Source: Leucaena leucocephala
Lineage: Eukaryota; Streptophyta; Magnoliopsida; Fabales; Fabaceae
DNA length: 64,000 nucleotides
Reading direction: 5' to 3'
Assembly: GCA_037074615.1 (NCBI GenBank)
Contig: CM073562.1
Location: forward strand, 5,813,001-5,877,000
Shown here: piece after piece, positions 1 through 10,919 of the stretch
Layout: each line of letters starts with the position of its first letter
Position numbering within the stretch: position 1 is the stretch's first letter
Translations under genes and position numbers: made by a program
Notes under the pieces: model-generated
The model's database searches: none
The model's input: the letters and a program-made list of their open reading frames with translations, nothing else
Told to the model about the DNA's origin: nothing

Positions 1-154
1 TAACTAGCGATTTCACAACCATTGGAGTAGTTAATGGATGTGCTTTATCCATATAAAATTGCTAAGCTGATTGATGAAGAAAAATTCCATTTGTTAAGTG
101 CTTGATTTGTAAACCGAGACAAAATTTTATTTTTTCAAGATATTTCATTTCAAA

Positions 155-625
155 TTATCTCTTTAAACAATCCATTATTTTTTGAAGCTCTTCAGGAGTT
201 CCAATTATATTCAAGTCATCCACATATACATCAATTATAACAAATTCTGATATATTCCTTTTTATAAAAACACATGGGCTAATTGAGTCATTTTTATAGC
301 CTGCTTTCAACAAATATTCACTTAGACGGTTATACCACATTCTTTTAGATTGTTTTAATCCGTATAAGGATTTATGCAAACGAATTGCTTAATTTTCTCG
401 AGAATTCTTACATGCTTCAGGTAATTTAAATCCTTAAGGGATTTTCATATAAATTTCAGTATCTAAAGAACCATATAAGTATGCTGTAACAACATCCATT
501 AGACGCATATCAAGTCTTTCATGCACTGCCAAACTAATTAGATATCTTAAAGTAATTGTATCCACCACAGGAGAATATGTTTCTTCATAATCAATGTCAG
601 GTCTTTGCGAAAAACCTTGTACCAC
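155..625 (-). pseudogene. Copia reverse transcriptase fragments
   Basis: Two open pieces (625-434, then 379-155) give consecutive parts of a Copia RT. The first contains GFSQRPDIDYEETYSPV and the DVVTAYLYGSLDTEIYM stretch (usually D-x-K-T-A-F-L-N-G). The second has HKSLYGLKQSKRMWYNRL and the catalytic YVDD followed by LNIIG. The ~54-bp gap between them holds stop codons. YVDD is intact, but the conserved K and F in the first motif are changed, so this copy is decayed. Confidence 0.88.
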
Positions 626-991
626 AAGTCGTACTTTATATCTAACAACCTCATTTTTCTCATTTTATTTTCACACAAAAACCCATCTATACCCAACTAG
701 TTTAACAACATTCGGTATTTGAACTATAGGTCTAAAAATTTCACGTTTTAAAAGTGAATTCAATTCTGCTTGAATTACGTCTTTCCATTTTGGCCAATCA
801 TTTCTATGTTTACATTCTTTAACTGACCTAGGTTCAAGATCCTCACTTTAATTAGTTATTTCAACAGCAACACTGTATGAAAAAAATATCGTCGACGACT
901 ATCTTTTCTTGGTTCCACCTTTTTTCCGTAGTGATATAACTTATCGAGATCTCTTCATTATTTTCAGGTACCTAACCTCTTCTGGGGTTTT

Positions 992-1426
992 TTAATTTGT
1001 TATGTCCTGGGTATCTCCTATAAGATCAGCCTCCTCAATTTGACCATCTTGATTGTTTACTCTTTTCTTTCTAGAATTTTTATCTTTGGAACTGATTGGT
1101 CTACCACACTTCAAACATGGTTTACTTTCATTTTCACTTGCTACTTGTCCTGTTGGGACATCAATTCGAATTGGAGTATTTTCAGCTGAAATATGAGATT
1201 TAATAATTCTCTTGGGGTTAGTAAATGCATCTGGCAGTTGATTTGCAATATTTTGCAAATGAATTATTTTTTGAACTTCTAACTCACATATTTGTGTTCG
1301 AGGATCTAAATGAGACAACGATAATACTTTCCATGTGATTTCTTTATCCAACTGCTTATTATCTCCTCCTAATGTTAGAAAATTTGTCTCATCAAAATGA
1401 CAATTATTGAAACGTGCCGTAAACAA
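992..1426 (-). pseudogene. Copia integrase-RT linker fragment
   Basis: A 144-codon open piece lies between integrase and RT. It begins with a FTARFNNCHFDE stretch and carries SHLDPRT and LQNIANQLPDAFTN, which are typical of the spacer that joins integrase to RT in one group of plant Copia elements. No catalytic residues are expected here. It belongs to the same decayed polyprotein as its neighbours. Confidence 0.75.
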
Positions 1427-1675
1427 ATCTCCCGTTAATGGTTCTAAATACTTGATTATGGAAGGAGATTCATAACCAATATATATCCCTAACCTTCTCT
1501 GAGGTCTTATCTTTATGCGTTATGGTGGAGCAATTGGGACAAATATCGCACATCTAAAAATTCTAAAATGAGAAATATTGGACTTTTTACCAAAAGTCAA
1601 TTGTAATGGAGAGAATTTATGATAAATTGTTGGCCTGATGCGTATAATTGTTGATGCATGTAAAATTGCATGTCC

Positions 1676-2218
1676 TCAAGCTAAAATGTGAAGTTTTGTT
1701 CTCATAAGTATTAGTCTAGCAATCAATTGGAGGCATTTAATTAATGGTTCTGTTAAACCATTTTGAGTGTGGACATGAGCAACAGATTTTTTCACTATTA
1801 TTCCAGTTGCCATGCAATAATCATTAAACTTTTGCGATGAAAACTCACTCGTATTATCAAGACGAATTGTCTTAATTGCATATTCTAAAAATTGTGCTCT
1901 TAATCGAATTATTTGAGCAAGTAATCTAGCAAATGCTAAATTACGTATAGATAATAAATACACATGTGATCATCTTGTAGATGCATATATTAAAACCATA
2001 AAATATCTAAATAGTCCACATGGTGGATGAATAGGTCCACATATATCCCCTTGGATATGTTCTAGAAATGCAGGGGATTCTATCCCAACTTTTGTTAATG
2101 AAGGTCTTATAATTAGTTTGCCTTGAGAATAAGCAACACATAAAAAGATTTTAAATTGAAGAATCTCCTGGCTCTTCAATGGATGTCCATGTGAATTTTC
2201 AATAATCCTTCGTATCAT
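1676..2218 (-). pseudogene. Copia integrase core fragments
   Basis: Two pieces overlap the integrase core. The piece 2218-1970 carries SPAFLEHIQGDICGPIHPP, with the D of the first catalytic position (usually FLERIQGDICGPI). The piece 1963-1676 carries the second half, RLDNTSEFSSQKFNDYC and VAHVHTQNGLTEPLIK, where the usual N-G-E-F and E-R-x-I-K have become T-S-E-F and E-P-L-I-K. A frame change separates the two. The copy is non-functional. Confidence 0.82.
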
Positions 2219-2446
2219 AGTTGATCCGGGATGGCATAACCGGTCATGCCAAACAATAAATGTATTTTTATCAGTAAACTTCTAGTTTACTGTAGCATTT
2301 GTTTCAATTATACCAATATTGGTATAGTACAAACAAGAAGATAATGCGGATACTTTTTCAAGAACATATTTTTCTCCATGTATAATAATTATAATATATA
2401 AATATTCAATATTTTTCTTATCTATAGTTTCAATATGATACCTATT

Positions 2447-2734
2447 TCAGTTAATATATTTAAAACTTAATAAATTTCTTTGAGACTTAGAGGAATATAA
2501 AGCATAATTAATTACAAAATTTATCTCTTTCGGTAATATTATCATTGCTCTTCTAGAGCCTTTAATTAGTTTTGCATTACCCGCTATAGTATTGATGCTT
2601 GCACTATTTATTATCAAATGAGAAAAATATTTTTTATCTTTGAGTATGGTATGTGTTGTAGCACTATCTATGAGACATATATCTTCATTCTTGTGCCCAA
2701 TAAAAAAAAGAGGAACATCCATATTCTTTATCAA
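2447..2734 (-). pseudogene. Copia protease region fragment
   Basis: A 95-codon open piece has CLIDSATTHTILKDKKYF, the variant aspartic protease motif (D-S-A in place of D-S-G) typical of one plant Copia group. It is followed by the NTIAGNAKLIKGSRRA block and ends with the YSSKSQRNLLSFK stretch that leads into the GAG-pre-integrase domain. It lies directly downstream of gag in the element, as expected. Confidence 0.82.
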
Positions 2735-2855
2735 AAGAAAATAAATGTATCAAAATATATTATTAGCAATTATGCTCTTAAAAAAATAGAAGTAAACATA
2801 AATAAAGTATAAAGCATAACTAAATTAAGATAAAATATAAACTAAATTTGTTTCT

Positions 2856-3878
2856 CTAATCATGATTCTCAAAAAAATCAGCCACTTCTAAGTATGCCAT
2901 AGCATCAAGGTTATCATATAACTTATTGGTATCATCATTCTTGTATATAAAATTTGTTTCAACATCATCATTTTGGAAAGTTATATTTGCTTCCATGTTC
3001 TTTGAATTCTTTTTTATGGAGGTTTGATAAAGCTTTGCTAGATGCTCAGGAGTACGATAGGTATGCGACCAATGCCCTTTCATCCCACACTTATAACATA
3101 GATTTTCCACAATTTTTGAGGGTCCGCCCTTGTCTTTTTTCTGCCCTTCATTATATTTCTTCTTTTGGTGGGTATTTGGATTATAATTACTTTTACCACC
3201 ATGATGACAGTAATTGCCACATCCCCTACCACGGCCACGGCCACGACCACGGGCATGAAAATCAGTGCGTTCAGTCACATTCGCTTCAGGGAATGAAGCT
3301 GATCCAATGGGACGAATCTTATAATTTTTTATTAACAACTCATTATTTTGTTCAGCCACAAGAAGACATGAGATTAATTCAGAATACCTTTTAAAATCTT
3401 TTTCACGGTATTGCTGCTGCAGGAGCATATTTAAAGCATGAAATGTTGAAAAAAAATTTTCTAATAAGTTTTCATCTGTTATTTTCTCATCACACAACTT
3501 CAGTTGAGAATTTATTTTAAAAACAACTGAATTATATTCAGATATAGATTTAAAATCTTACAGTTTCAAATGCAACCATTCATAACGAGCTTTGTGCAAT
3601 ATTACCGTCTTTTGGTAATCATATCATTCTTTTAAATTACTCCACAATTCTAACGGATCTTTCACTGTTAGGTATTCAGCTTTTAACCCTTCATGTAAAT
3701 GGTGGCGAAGAAAAATCATGTCCTTAGCTTTATCTTGACTGCTTGCTTCATTTTTAGATAAAATAGTATTCCCTAGACATTTGACATCTAAATGGATTTC
3801 AGCATCTAAAACCCAAGACAGATAATTTTTTCCCGAGATATCAAGAGCAGTAAACTCGAGTTTTGTCAGATTAGCCAT
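2856..3878 (-). pseudogene. Copia gag, broken in two
   Basis: The start is the ATG at 3878, giving MANLTKLEFTALDISGKNY, the classical N-terminus of this Copia gag family. The frame breaks near 3624. The second piece (3497-2856) contains an RGRGRGRG basic stretch and a zinc knuckle CYKCGMKGHWSHTY, whose final Cys is Tyr, so the CX2CX4HX4C motif has lost one ligand. The 126 bp between the pieces still encode gag in other frames. This capsid-like protein would package element RNA; this copy is dead. Confidence 0.85.
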
Positions 3879-3879
3879 G

Positions 3880-4837
3880 GATCAAACTAAAATAATAATA
3901 ACAATTAGAATTCTGATAAAATTAATTAAAAAATATGATAATAAAAACATAAATCAAATAAACAATATATATTAACATAAATATAAATTCAATAAAAATA
4001 ATAAAATATAAATGGTATAAATAAAGAAATAAGATAAATAAATAAGATAAATAACTATAAAATATATATAGTAACATATAAGAAAATAAAATAATGGAAA
4101 CAACATAAATAATATAGAGAAAATAATACTACAATAGAAATAATATAAATTAAATAAACATAAATAAATGTAACAAAATAAATTAAATAACAAAAAAATA
4201 TGTATAAATATAAACAACATAAATAATATGTTATAATACCTAGAATTGAAAATAACATAAATTAAATATATAAATAATAACATAGTATAAGTATTTCGTA
4301 ATATAAATAAGTGAATATTATATAACTGTAATAAATATATAATAATGCTAAGAATACAAAGAAAATAAATAAATTAATTGAAATATAAATTAATAAATAT
4401 ATAGGGAGGGGGAATTGGAAATGTAGATAATATATAGGGAGAAGGAAAAATGTAAACAACAAATATATGTAACTATATATAAATAGAGAATCAATTATCA
4501 TATTGTATCAATATATCAAAAGAAGAAGAAAAATTAGAATAACACAATATTTTATATAAGAATAAAATACAATAAAGATAACCCACATACACATATCTAA
4601 CAATAAAAATTAAAATGGATAGAAAATAATAATAAATAACGGTAAAATATATAACAAATATATAAAAATAATATTTATTCATAATAATTAAGTAAGATGA
4701 TAATAGAAAATAAAACATATATGATAATTAGATAAAGAGAAAATTAATATCTTTTGTACGTAATTAAACATAATAGTATATGAATTGATAAGGAGTTCAT
4801 GCCTTAAATTTTTAAGAGTAATGTCGTGCTGATAACG
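3880..4837 (-). repeat. AT-rich low-complexity leader of the Copia element
   Basis: Between gag and the LTR lie about 950 bp made almost only of A, T and short ATA/AAT/TAAA runs. On the element's sense strand this is T-rich. Several minus-strand open frames through it encode strings of Ile, Leu, Phe and Tyr and are compositional artefacts. The block occupies the place of the 5' untranslated leader. Confidence 0.7.
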
Positions 4838-5210
4838 TGTTATAAAATAAGAGAAGATGAAGAAGTTAAATATGAGAAGAAATAACAAGACAAAAGAGTG
4901 AAATAGGAGGCAATAGAGTATTCTTTATATGCTTGTATATTCACTTGTCCAAATGCCTTCTACATAATTACTATTTATAGGCCACAACAATTAAAGACTA
5001 AACATAAGGTTACAAAGGATTAAAGATGAATAAAATACCATTAACTACAAGAAACCCTTCTCAAGTCATTCATTGAGAAAGCTATAGATTTATGGCATAA
5101 AGGCAATAAGAAATCTTAAGAGAAATCCTAAAAGATAGAAGTTATATGGATATTCACATGTGCAAGAATATTTGTAATATTTTTATCAATGTTTCTTATT
5201 GATTAAAACA
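4838..5210 (-). repeat. 5' LTR of the left-edge Copia element
   Basis: A block of about 373 bp is bounded by TG (4838) and CA (5210) next to the leader. On the minus strand it is followed by CGTTATCAGCACGAC, a TATCAG-type primer-binding region like that seen in elements of this group (weak match to initiator tRNA-Met). The partner LTR is outside the window, so the boundaries rest on the TG..CA ends and the position only. Confidence 0.6.
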
Positions 5211-6112
5211 TTTTTTTAAAAAAATATACTTTTTGATCCCGTACTTTTAAATAAAATTTTATTTTAATCTCTTAATTTTATAAAATATCTTTTCAATTTT
5301 TCTAACCTTAACCTCATTAGCTTTATTTAAAGAAAAGGCTACATTTAAAATTTTAAATGTTAAAAAAAATTTAAATACTAATCTATTAAGTTTAATTTTT
5401 AAAAATAATAAATATTGGTGCAAAAAATCATCATTAAATATTAACAGTAATACAATTAGAATACTAAAAGGATACTCTATAAAATTAAAAAACTAAATTA
5501 AAATATTATATAAAGTTATATGACCAAATGCATAATTTTGCCACAAAAAATACTTATGTTTCTTTATTAAAAGACACCTTTAATCTTATATAATTAATTA
5601 ATATAAATTTATAATTAAATTAAGATAAATTTTAAATTAAAAGGTTAAATTCAATTTTTGAGTGATTAATACGTATGTATTTCAAAAGGCAATAAAAATA
5701 AGTATATATTTGTTAAAAAAAGATGAAATTTGGAAGATAACATTTTTAATGACTGAAAATTTACATAAAAATAAATAATTTGTGTAAGACAAAAACAAAA
5801 AAATCAACTGTATGTTAGGCATAATGCGACTTGGTCAAAAGAACAAATGACCAGAGTATGAAAATAATAAAAAAAGTATTTTTTTTTTTACATGAAAAAG
5901 AATCTATCATTCCTAAGGATTACTTGCGAATATTATTTTGGGTGACTAAAAGCAATAAAAATTTAACAAATAAAATATCATATTAAGTGGAGCTAAATTT
6001 GCTAGATATAAATATGGATTTAAATCTCATATATGACATAATATCATACTTTAAATATAAAATTTTAAATTTTTAAAATAAAAATTTGAGAAATATACAC
6101 GTATATATACAC

Positions 6113-6143
<31 letters not shown>

Positions 6144-8022
6144 ATATATTTATATTAATTGTATATAACTCTATATTTTTAAAAGTTTTAAATTAGCACC
6201 GTGAGCCTTAGAAAATTATTAAATCTAATAAAAATATATGTCATATCATAATGACTGGTCAGAATTATTTGGCAAATTACATGAAATTTTTAATATTTCA
6301 TTAATTGAATATATAATTTTGTTTAAAAGGTAATTTTGTCATTTTATCAATGCCAATCCTTAATTCCCCTTTCATCAATACATTCGTCTCTCTCTCAATG
6401 TCACTTTGTTTTTTTTGCTGTTTATTTCATCTTTTGGAATAGTGATCACCAATCTCCACCATCTTCTTCATTCAAATCTGATAATATTTTTTTCCTGTGA
6501 AATTTCATCATGCTTACAATGGATACAACATGATATGATATGACATTGATTGTGTTAGATTTAATAGTTTTATAAACATCAAGGGTTTTGATGGTTAAAA
6601 TAAGAAAGATCAAAGGGTTGGTTTTAAACTTTTTAAAAAGAAAAGTTACATTTGAGTCCACAGAAAGAATCTAATTATAGAGAAATCCTGATAAATCATA
6701 AAAAATTATAAAATCTCATAGAACTTGAGATTAATTTTTTAGAATTATGAAATGATAGAATTGTCCCTAAAAAATAATTTAAACAATATGAATAAAAACT
6801 CTATAGAAAAAAATAACAATTTAAATAAAAAAATAACAACCCAAATAATAGGAGCGACAACTCTCATTAAAAAAAACTGAGCGGAAAACTAATAACTAAG
6901 ATATTTTTTAAGGGTAATTTTGTCATTTTATAATTCAAAAAATTAATTCTAAATTTATGGGATTTCACAGTCATTTGATAATTTTTTAATTTTTTTATAA
7001 TTAAATTCTTTATATAAAACTTAAATATAATTTTTCCTTTTAAGAATTATATGCAATTAATCTTTGAGTTGAGGTTATGTGTATTTTTGCCTATAATAAT
7101 TATGTACATTTTCAATTCATGACCTCCAAATAGCTTAATTATTGTGAAGTTTTTAAGAATTAGAGTGAGATTAAATTTCATAGCAAAATTACCTAAATGT
7201 CCAGAATTTAAAATTTTATGAATTAAAAATTGAAATGACAATAACAGAGTAACAACTTTAACTTATTAAATGATAATAACAATTAATTTTATAAAAAATT
7301 CATTTTTTCGCATCTATAAATGTTAATGGTTGTCATCAATAACAACATAATGAATAACTATTTTAATTTATCAAATAACAACAACTAAGGCAATAACAAT
7401 TGAAGATATTTAGATAATTCTATTATAGAATTGAATCCGAAACTAGTTTCTAGGAAGTTTACAATGATTAAGCCATTTTAATATCTGAATTGGATTTTGC
7501 AGATTTGGATATTTTTGTCTTTTCCCCCAAGTTTTATCTCTATCTATGTGAAACCATTTTCTCAACTCTCTAGTTATTGAAAAGGACCACTCTACAGGAT
7601 TTCAAGGTCTATTGGTGATAGAAGTTGTGAGGCAAAATATATGATTTGGTGTATCTTTGAATTACATCTCTGTCATCACATATAAGAAAAAATTGTTCAA
7701 TGATCTTCTTGTTCACTCTAATTTCAACGATACTTTGAAAAATGATACAGACTTGCTACTTCAATATTTTTTTTTTAGTTTGTCTTTTTATAAAATTGAT
7801 GTGCTCCTAACTTCCCTTTTCCTAAACCTTGTTATTTCAACTTTAGTTGTATAACTATTTTTATTTTATATAATTAATCATTTTATAAAAAAATATTTTT
7901 CTTTAAATTTTTCTAGTTACAAATCATTTCGTTACAAGTGTCAGGCATCAATTTACTAAGATGCATTTTTGTGCTAATGTTTATAAGGGTATATTTGGGA
8001 TTTAGGTTTAGAATGTAAGTGC
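5211..8022. other. AT-rich intergenic DNA, no gene recognised
   Basis: No protein, RNA gene or element end could be recognised. Open frames are short and AT-driven. A (TA)n run lies near 6119-6135. The stretch 6640-7300 is rich in A and T with no clear coding signal. Confidence 0.5.
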
Positions 8023-8031
8023 TACTAAGAG

Positions 8032-8211
8032 TTGACACATATAATAAATAATGAACTCGTGTCTTATAAGAATACGAGTTTGATTCTCATTACTGTTGTG
8101 AGGACTCATTTAATAACTGATCTCATAAATTTTTTATAATTATTCTCTGAGTCCTGAGATTGTGCCCTAGTATTAGTAGGGGAATGTTGCCGAATTCACC
8201 TAATTTTTTTT
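8032..8211 (+). mobile_element. SINE-like insertion with 9-bp target-site duplication
   Basis: A 180-bp insert is flanked by the direct repeat TACTAAGAG (8023-8031 and 8212-8220). It ends in a run of nine T. About 45 bp from its start it has GAGTTTGATTCTC (8076-8088), close to the RNA polymerase III B-box consensus GGTTCGANTCC. A long variable TSD, a B box near the 5' end and a homopolymer tail fit a tRNA-derived SINE; some plant SINEs end in T rather than A. No clear A box was found. Confidence 0.55.
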
Positions 8212-8220
8212 TACTAAGAG

Positions 8221-10753
8221 CAAAAGTTTAGATTGTAAGTTATTTTATATTCCTATCTGTTCTTTAATATAAAATTTAATTAGGGAGTTGACCTTAATAC
8301 TAAATCTAATACATATTTTCTATATTTATTATTTTTTTCTTAAATTATTTTTGTTGATACTCTCTCCACAATAATCAAGTAAGAGAAGGAGTTAAAGAAG
8401 ATAATTAAAGTGGTTTAAAAAATTATATCATATTAACTAATTTAACTAATTTTATTAATATAAATAAATTAGTTAAATATGTTATATATATATATTTTTT
8501 TTTTGAGGATTTGAGGAGTATTATTTATAGGTTTTTTTCAATTATATTATTTATAGTTGTTATATTATTTATACTTTGCTGACAATGTGTTCAAGTGAAC
8601 TGAGGTTTTGGTAGTTAGAGTCTTAGAGATTTATTGTTAGACTCATTGACTAGTGGATGGCAGAGCATTTTTCTATAACAGGTCCTGTGTTTCTTATCTT
8701 TTAGACTTTTACCTTGGAAAAAAATTCTACGTTAATTTGTGTTCTTTTTTTTTTTTAAAAAAAAAGAAATAAAAAGGAAGCGAACAATGCAATACTTGAA
8801 AAATTATTCTTTTTTAAAAAAAATTGTAATATGAAAAAATGATATATTTATAAATTATCAACAATTATATTTTACTCTTTATAATTTTGTCTCCATATAT
8901 TTCATCTATCTTTGGACTTCAATGGTTGCTAGAAAATTTAGTATAATTAAAAAAATTATTATTTAATAAATATGGCACAAAATCAATAATACTTTAACTT
9001 AAAAACATTATAAAAATAATTAGTCCATCAAAGAGTGCGTCAAATCGAAATGAATCATGAAGATTCTCTCTCGATCCAATGCTTTCGGAAGCTATTGTAG
9101 CAAACTTTTACTTTCAAGAAAAACCATAACAACTACTTTTGACATTTTAACATATCACTGTTTTTCTTTACTCCTTCAACATATATTAGGTATCTGACTA
9201 ATCATCCACTAGTCTATGTCTAAAGAGTGAGAATATATCATTTAACATATTACCTCCTCTAATTTTAATATTTAAATTTTTATTTTTCTTCTTAAAATGT
9301 GAAACTACTATCAATAAGTATTATTTCTGATATTTAATATGTTATATCCTTTATTAATAAGTGTTATTTTTAATATTTAAATTTATATTTTCCTTCTTAA
9401 AAAATGAGATAACTTACTATCTCCACATGTTATTTCCTTTATCAATAAATGCTATTTGTAATATTTAAATTTATGTTTTCTTTTTTAAAAAATGAGACCA
9501 CTTATTATCTTTACAAATCACTTAGTTTTTTTTTACTGAGGTTATCAAAGTTCAACTTATCACTTTTACATGAGACATAACATCTGATTTATTAGTCAAA
9601 TCAAACAATTTATGGTAATATCCTTTAAACTTTCCTTAAAGTCATGAACAAATAAACCATCTTTCATTAGTGAAAAAAAAAAGAAATTAATGGTGAGAAA
9701 GCTATCAATGCAAATTTGAAAGACCAATAAGTTATCTACATATAATTCAAAATTTGGAAGTTATATATAATTTAACCTATTTTTTTAATAAAAACAAGAC
9801 ATACTCAACTCATATAATCAAACATTATCAAATATTTTACTAAATTTCATTGACATGCCATATAGTTATATCAAAAAGCTAAACTACATACCCTTTACTA
9901 GTTTTACGGAACTTTGATCCCCCTTTTCCTATCAAGAGCTTTATGTGTATGTTAAGCTCAACCATCTCCCAAATTCATGTGTAGAGTAAAATACACCATC
10001 ATCTTATCTTATTTATGACAAAAACATCTCTTTTATTTTTAAAATTCATATAAGCATTCCTTGAAATTAAAAGTTATACAACACAACCCTTCCCTTTACT
10101 TCCAAAGTTTTATTTCCATCTACCTAATTATTAATTATTAATTGACTGTTAAATAGCATATTTTGGACCAAAATCTCTCTTTTAACCTAAATGTTGTTTA
10201 AAAACTATTTAAGTTACAAAAATAATTTTAATGCATATTTTTCGTATATGCAAGCTTATTTTTTTAAATGAGTTTTTAAAGTTTAAATACATAAGTTTGC
10301 TAAAACAATATTTTAAACACACAAGTAAAAACACAATGAACTAGGAATTTTAGTATCATAAAGGATAAATTAGTCAATATAATTTATACTTAATTTACAA
10401 AAAATGTATTGATTTTAATTTAATAGTGTTTTTTAAAATATTTATTTAAATATCACAATACTTAATTATTTAAAATTCTTTAAATTGGAGAAATTAGTAA
10501 TTTTCAATTTTGTAACATAGTTTGCATTAATAAAATTAAATATTTTAGAATTTTTAATGAAATATTCTTAACTACATTAAAAATTGAATTAAAGTGTTCG
10601 CTTAAAATAGAAATGATGTCTCTAAAATTACAAAGTGAATTTTTCCCCAAAGTGAATGAAGGTTATTGCTATTAATTTCAAGTTGTCAACCACAAATTAC
10701 ATATAATTCTTCCGAAATCCATTCTTATTTTACCAGAAAGCTCAAAGGGATAA
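8221..10753. other. AT-rich intergenic DNA downstream of the hexosaminidase gene
   Basis: No coding region is recognised. It contains (TA)n near 8482-8495, homopolymer runs near 8741-8765, and the triplicated ~100-bp repeat listed separately. The right end leads into the 3' flank of the hexosaminidase gene. Confidence 0.5.
9265..9525. repeat. Imperfect tandem repeat, three copies of about 100 bp
   Basis: The segment TAATATTTAAATTT followed by TTTTC(C/T)TTCTTAAAA and ATGAGA recurs at about 9267, 9371 and 9468, each time followed by an ACTTA(C/T)TAT-type stretch and TTATTTC. The spacing is 104 and 97 bp. Copies are diverged. Origin unknown. Confidence 0.6.
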
Positions 10754-10759
10754 TTTATT
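10754..10759 (-). terminator. Candidate polyadenylation signal of the hexosaminidase gene
   Basis: The plus strand reads TTTATT, so the gene strand reads AATAAA, about 160 nt past the stop codon. This is a usual distance for a plant 3' UTR. The motif is common by chance in AT-rich DNA, so transcript data are needed. Confidence 0.35.
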
Positions 10760-10919
10760 CAGTAGTAGCTGAATGGAGGTTGAGCATGAAGCTTGAATTC
10801 TAGGTGATAAGCTAAGCATCTAAGTTGAACACTGGTTATTTTTACACTATGCTAGACCTGGAAACATTATTTGCAGCACTCATTAATGGACTCCAGCAAC
10901 AAGGCCAGAAAGAAAAGCA

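Larger units (their letters stand above)
1..5210 (-). mobile_element. Ty1/Copia LTR retrotransposon, 5' part, decayed
   Basis: Read on the minus strand, the order is LTR (5210-4838), leader, gag, protease, integrase, linker, reverse transcriptase, which is the Copia order. The RNase H region and 3' LTR lie beyond the left edge. Several frameshifts and stops separate the gag, protease, integrase and RT pieces, so the copy cannot make a polyprotein. Since only one end is visible, the target-site duplication cannot be tested. Confidence 0.9.

Noticed and set aside
2954..3394. Plus-strand 146-codon His-rich open frame
   Set aside because: It is antisense to the Copia gag zinc-knuckle region; the His-rich run (HGHGHDHGHE) mirrors the RGRGRG repeat on the other strand.
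3972..4888. Several minus-strand open frames of 66-103 codons rich in Ile, Leu, Phe, Tyr
   Set aside because: They overlap in different frames through an AT-only repeat; the hydrophobic composition follows from the base content, not from a membrane protein gene.
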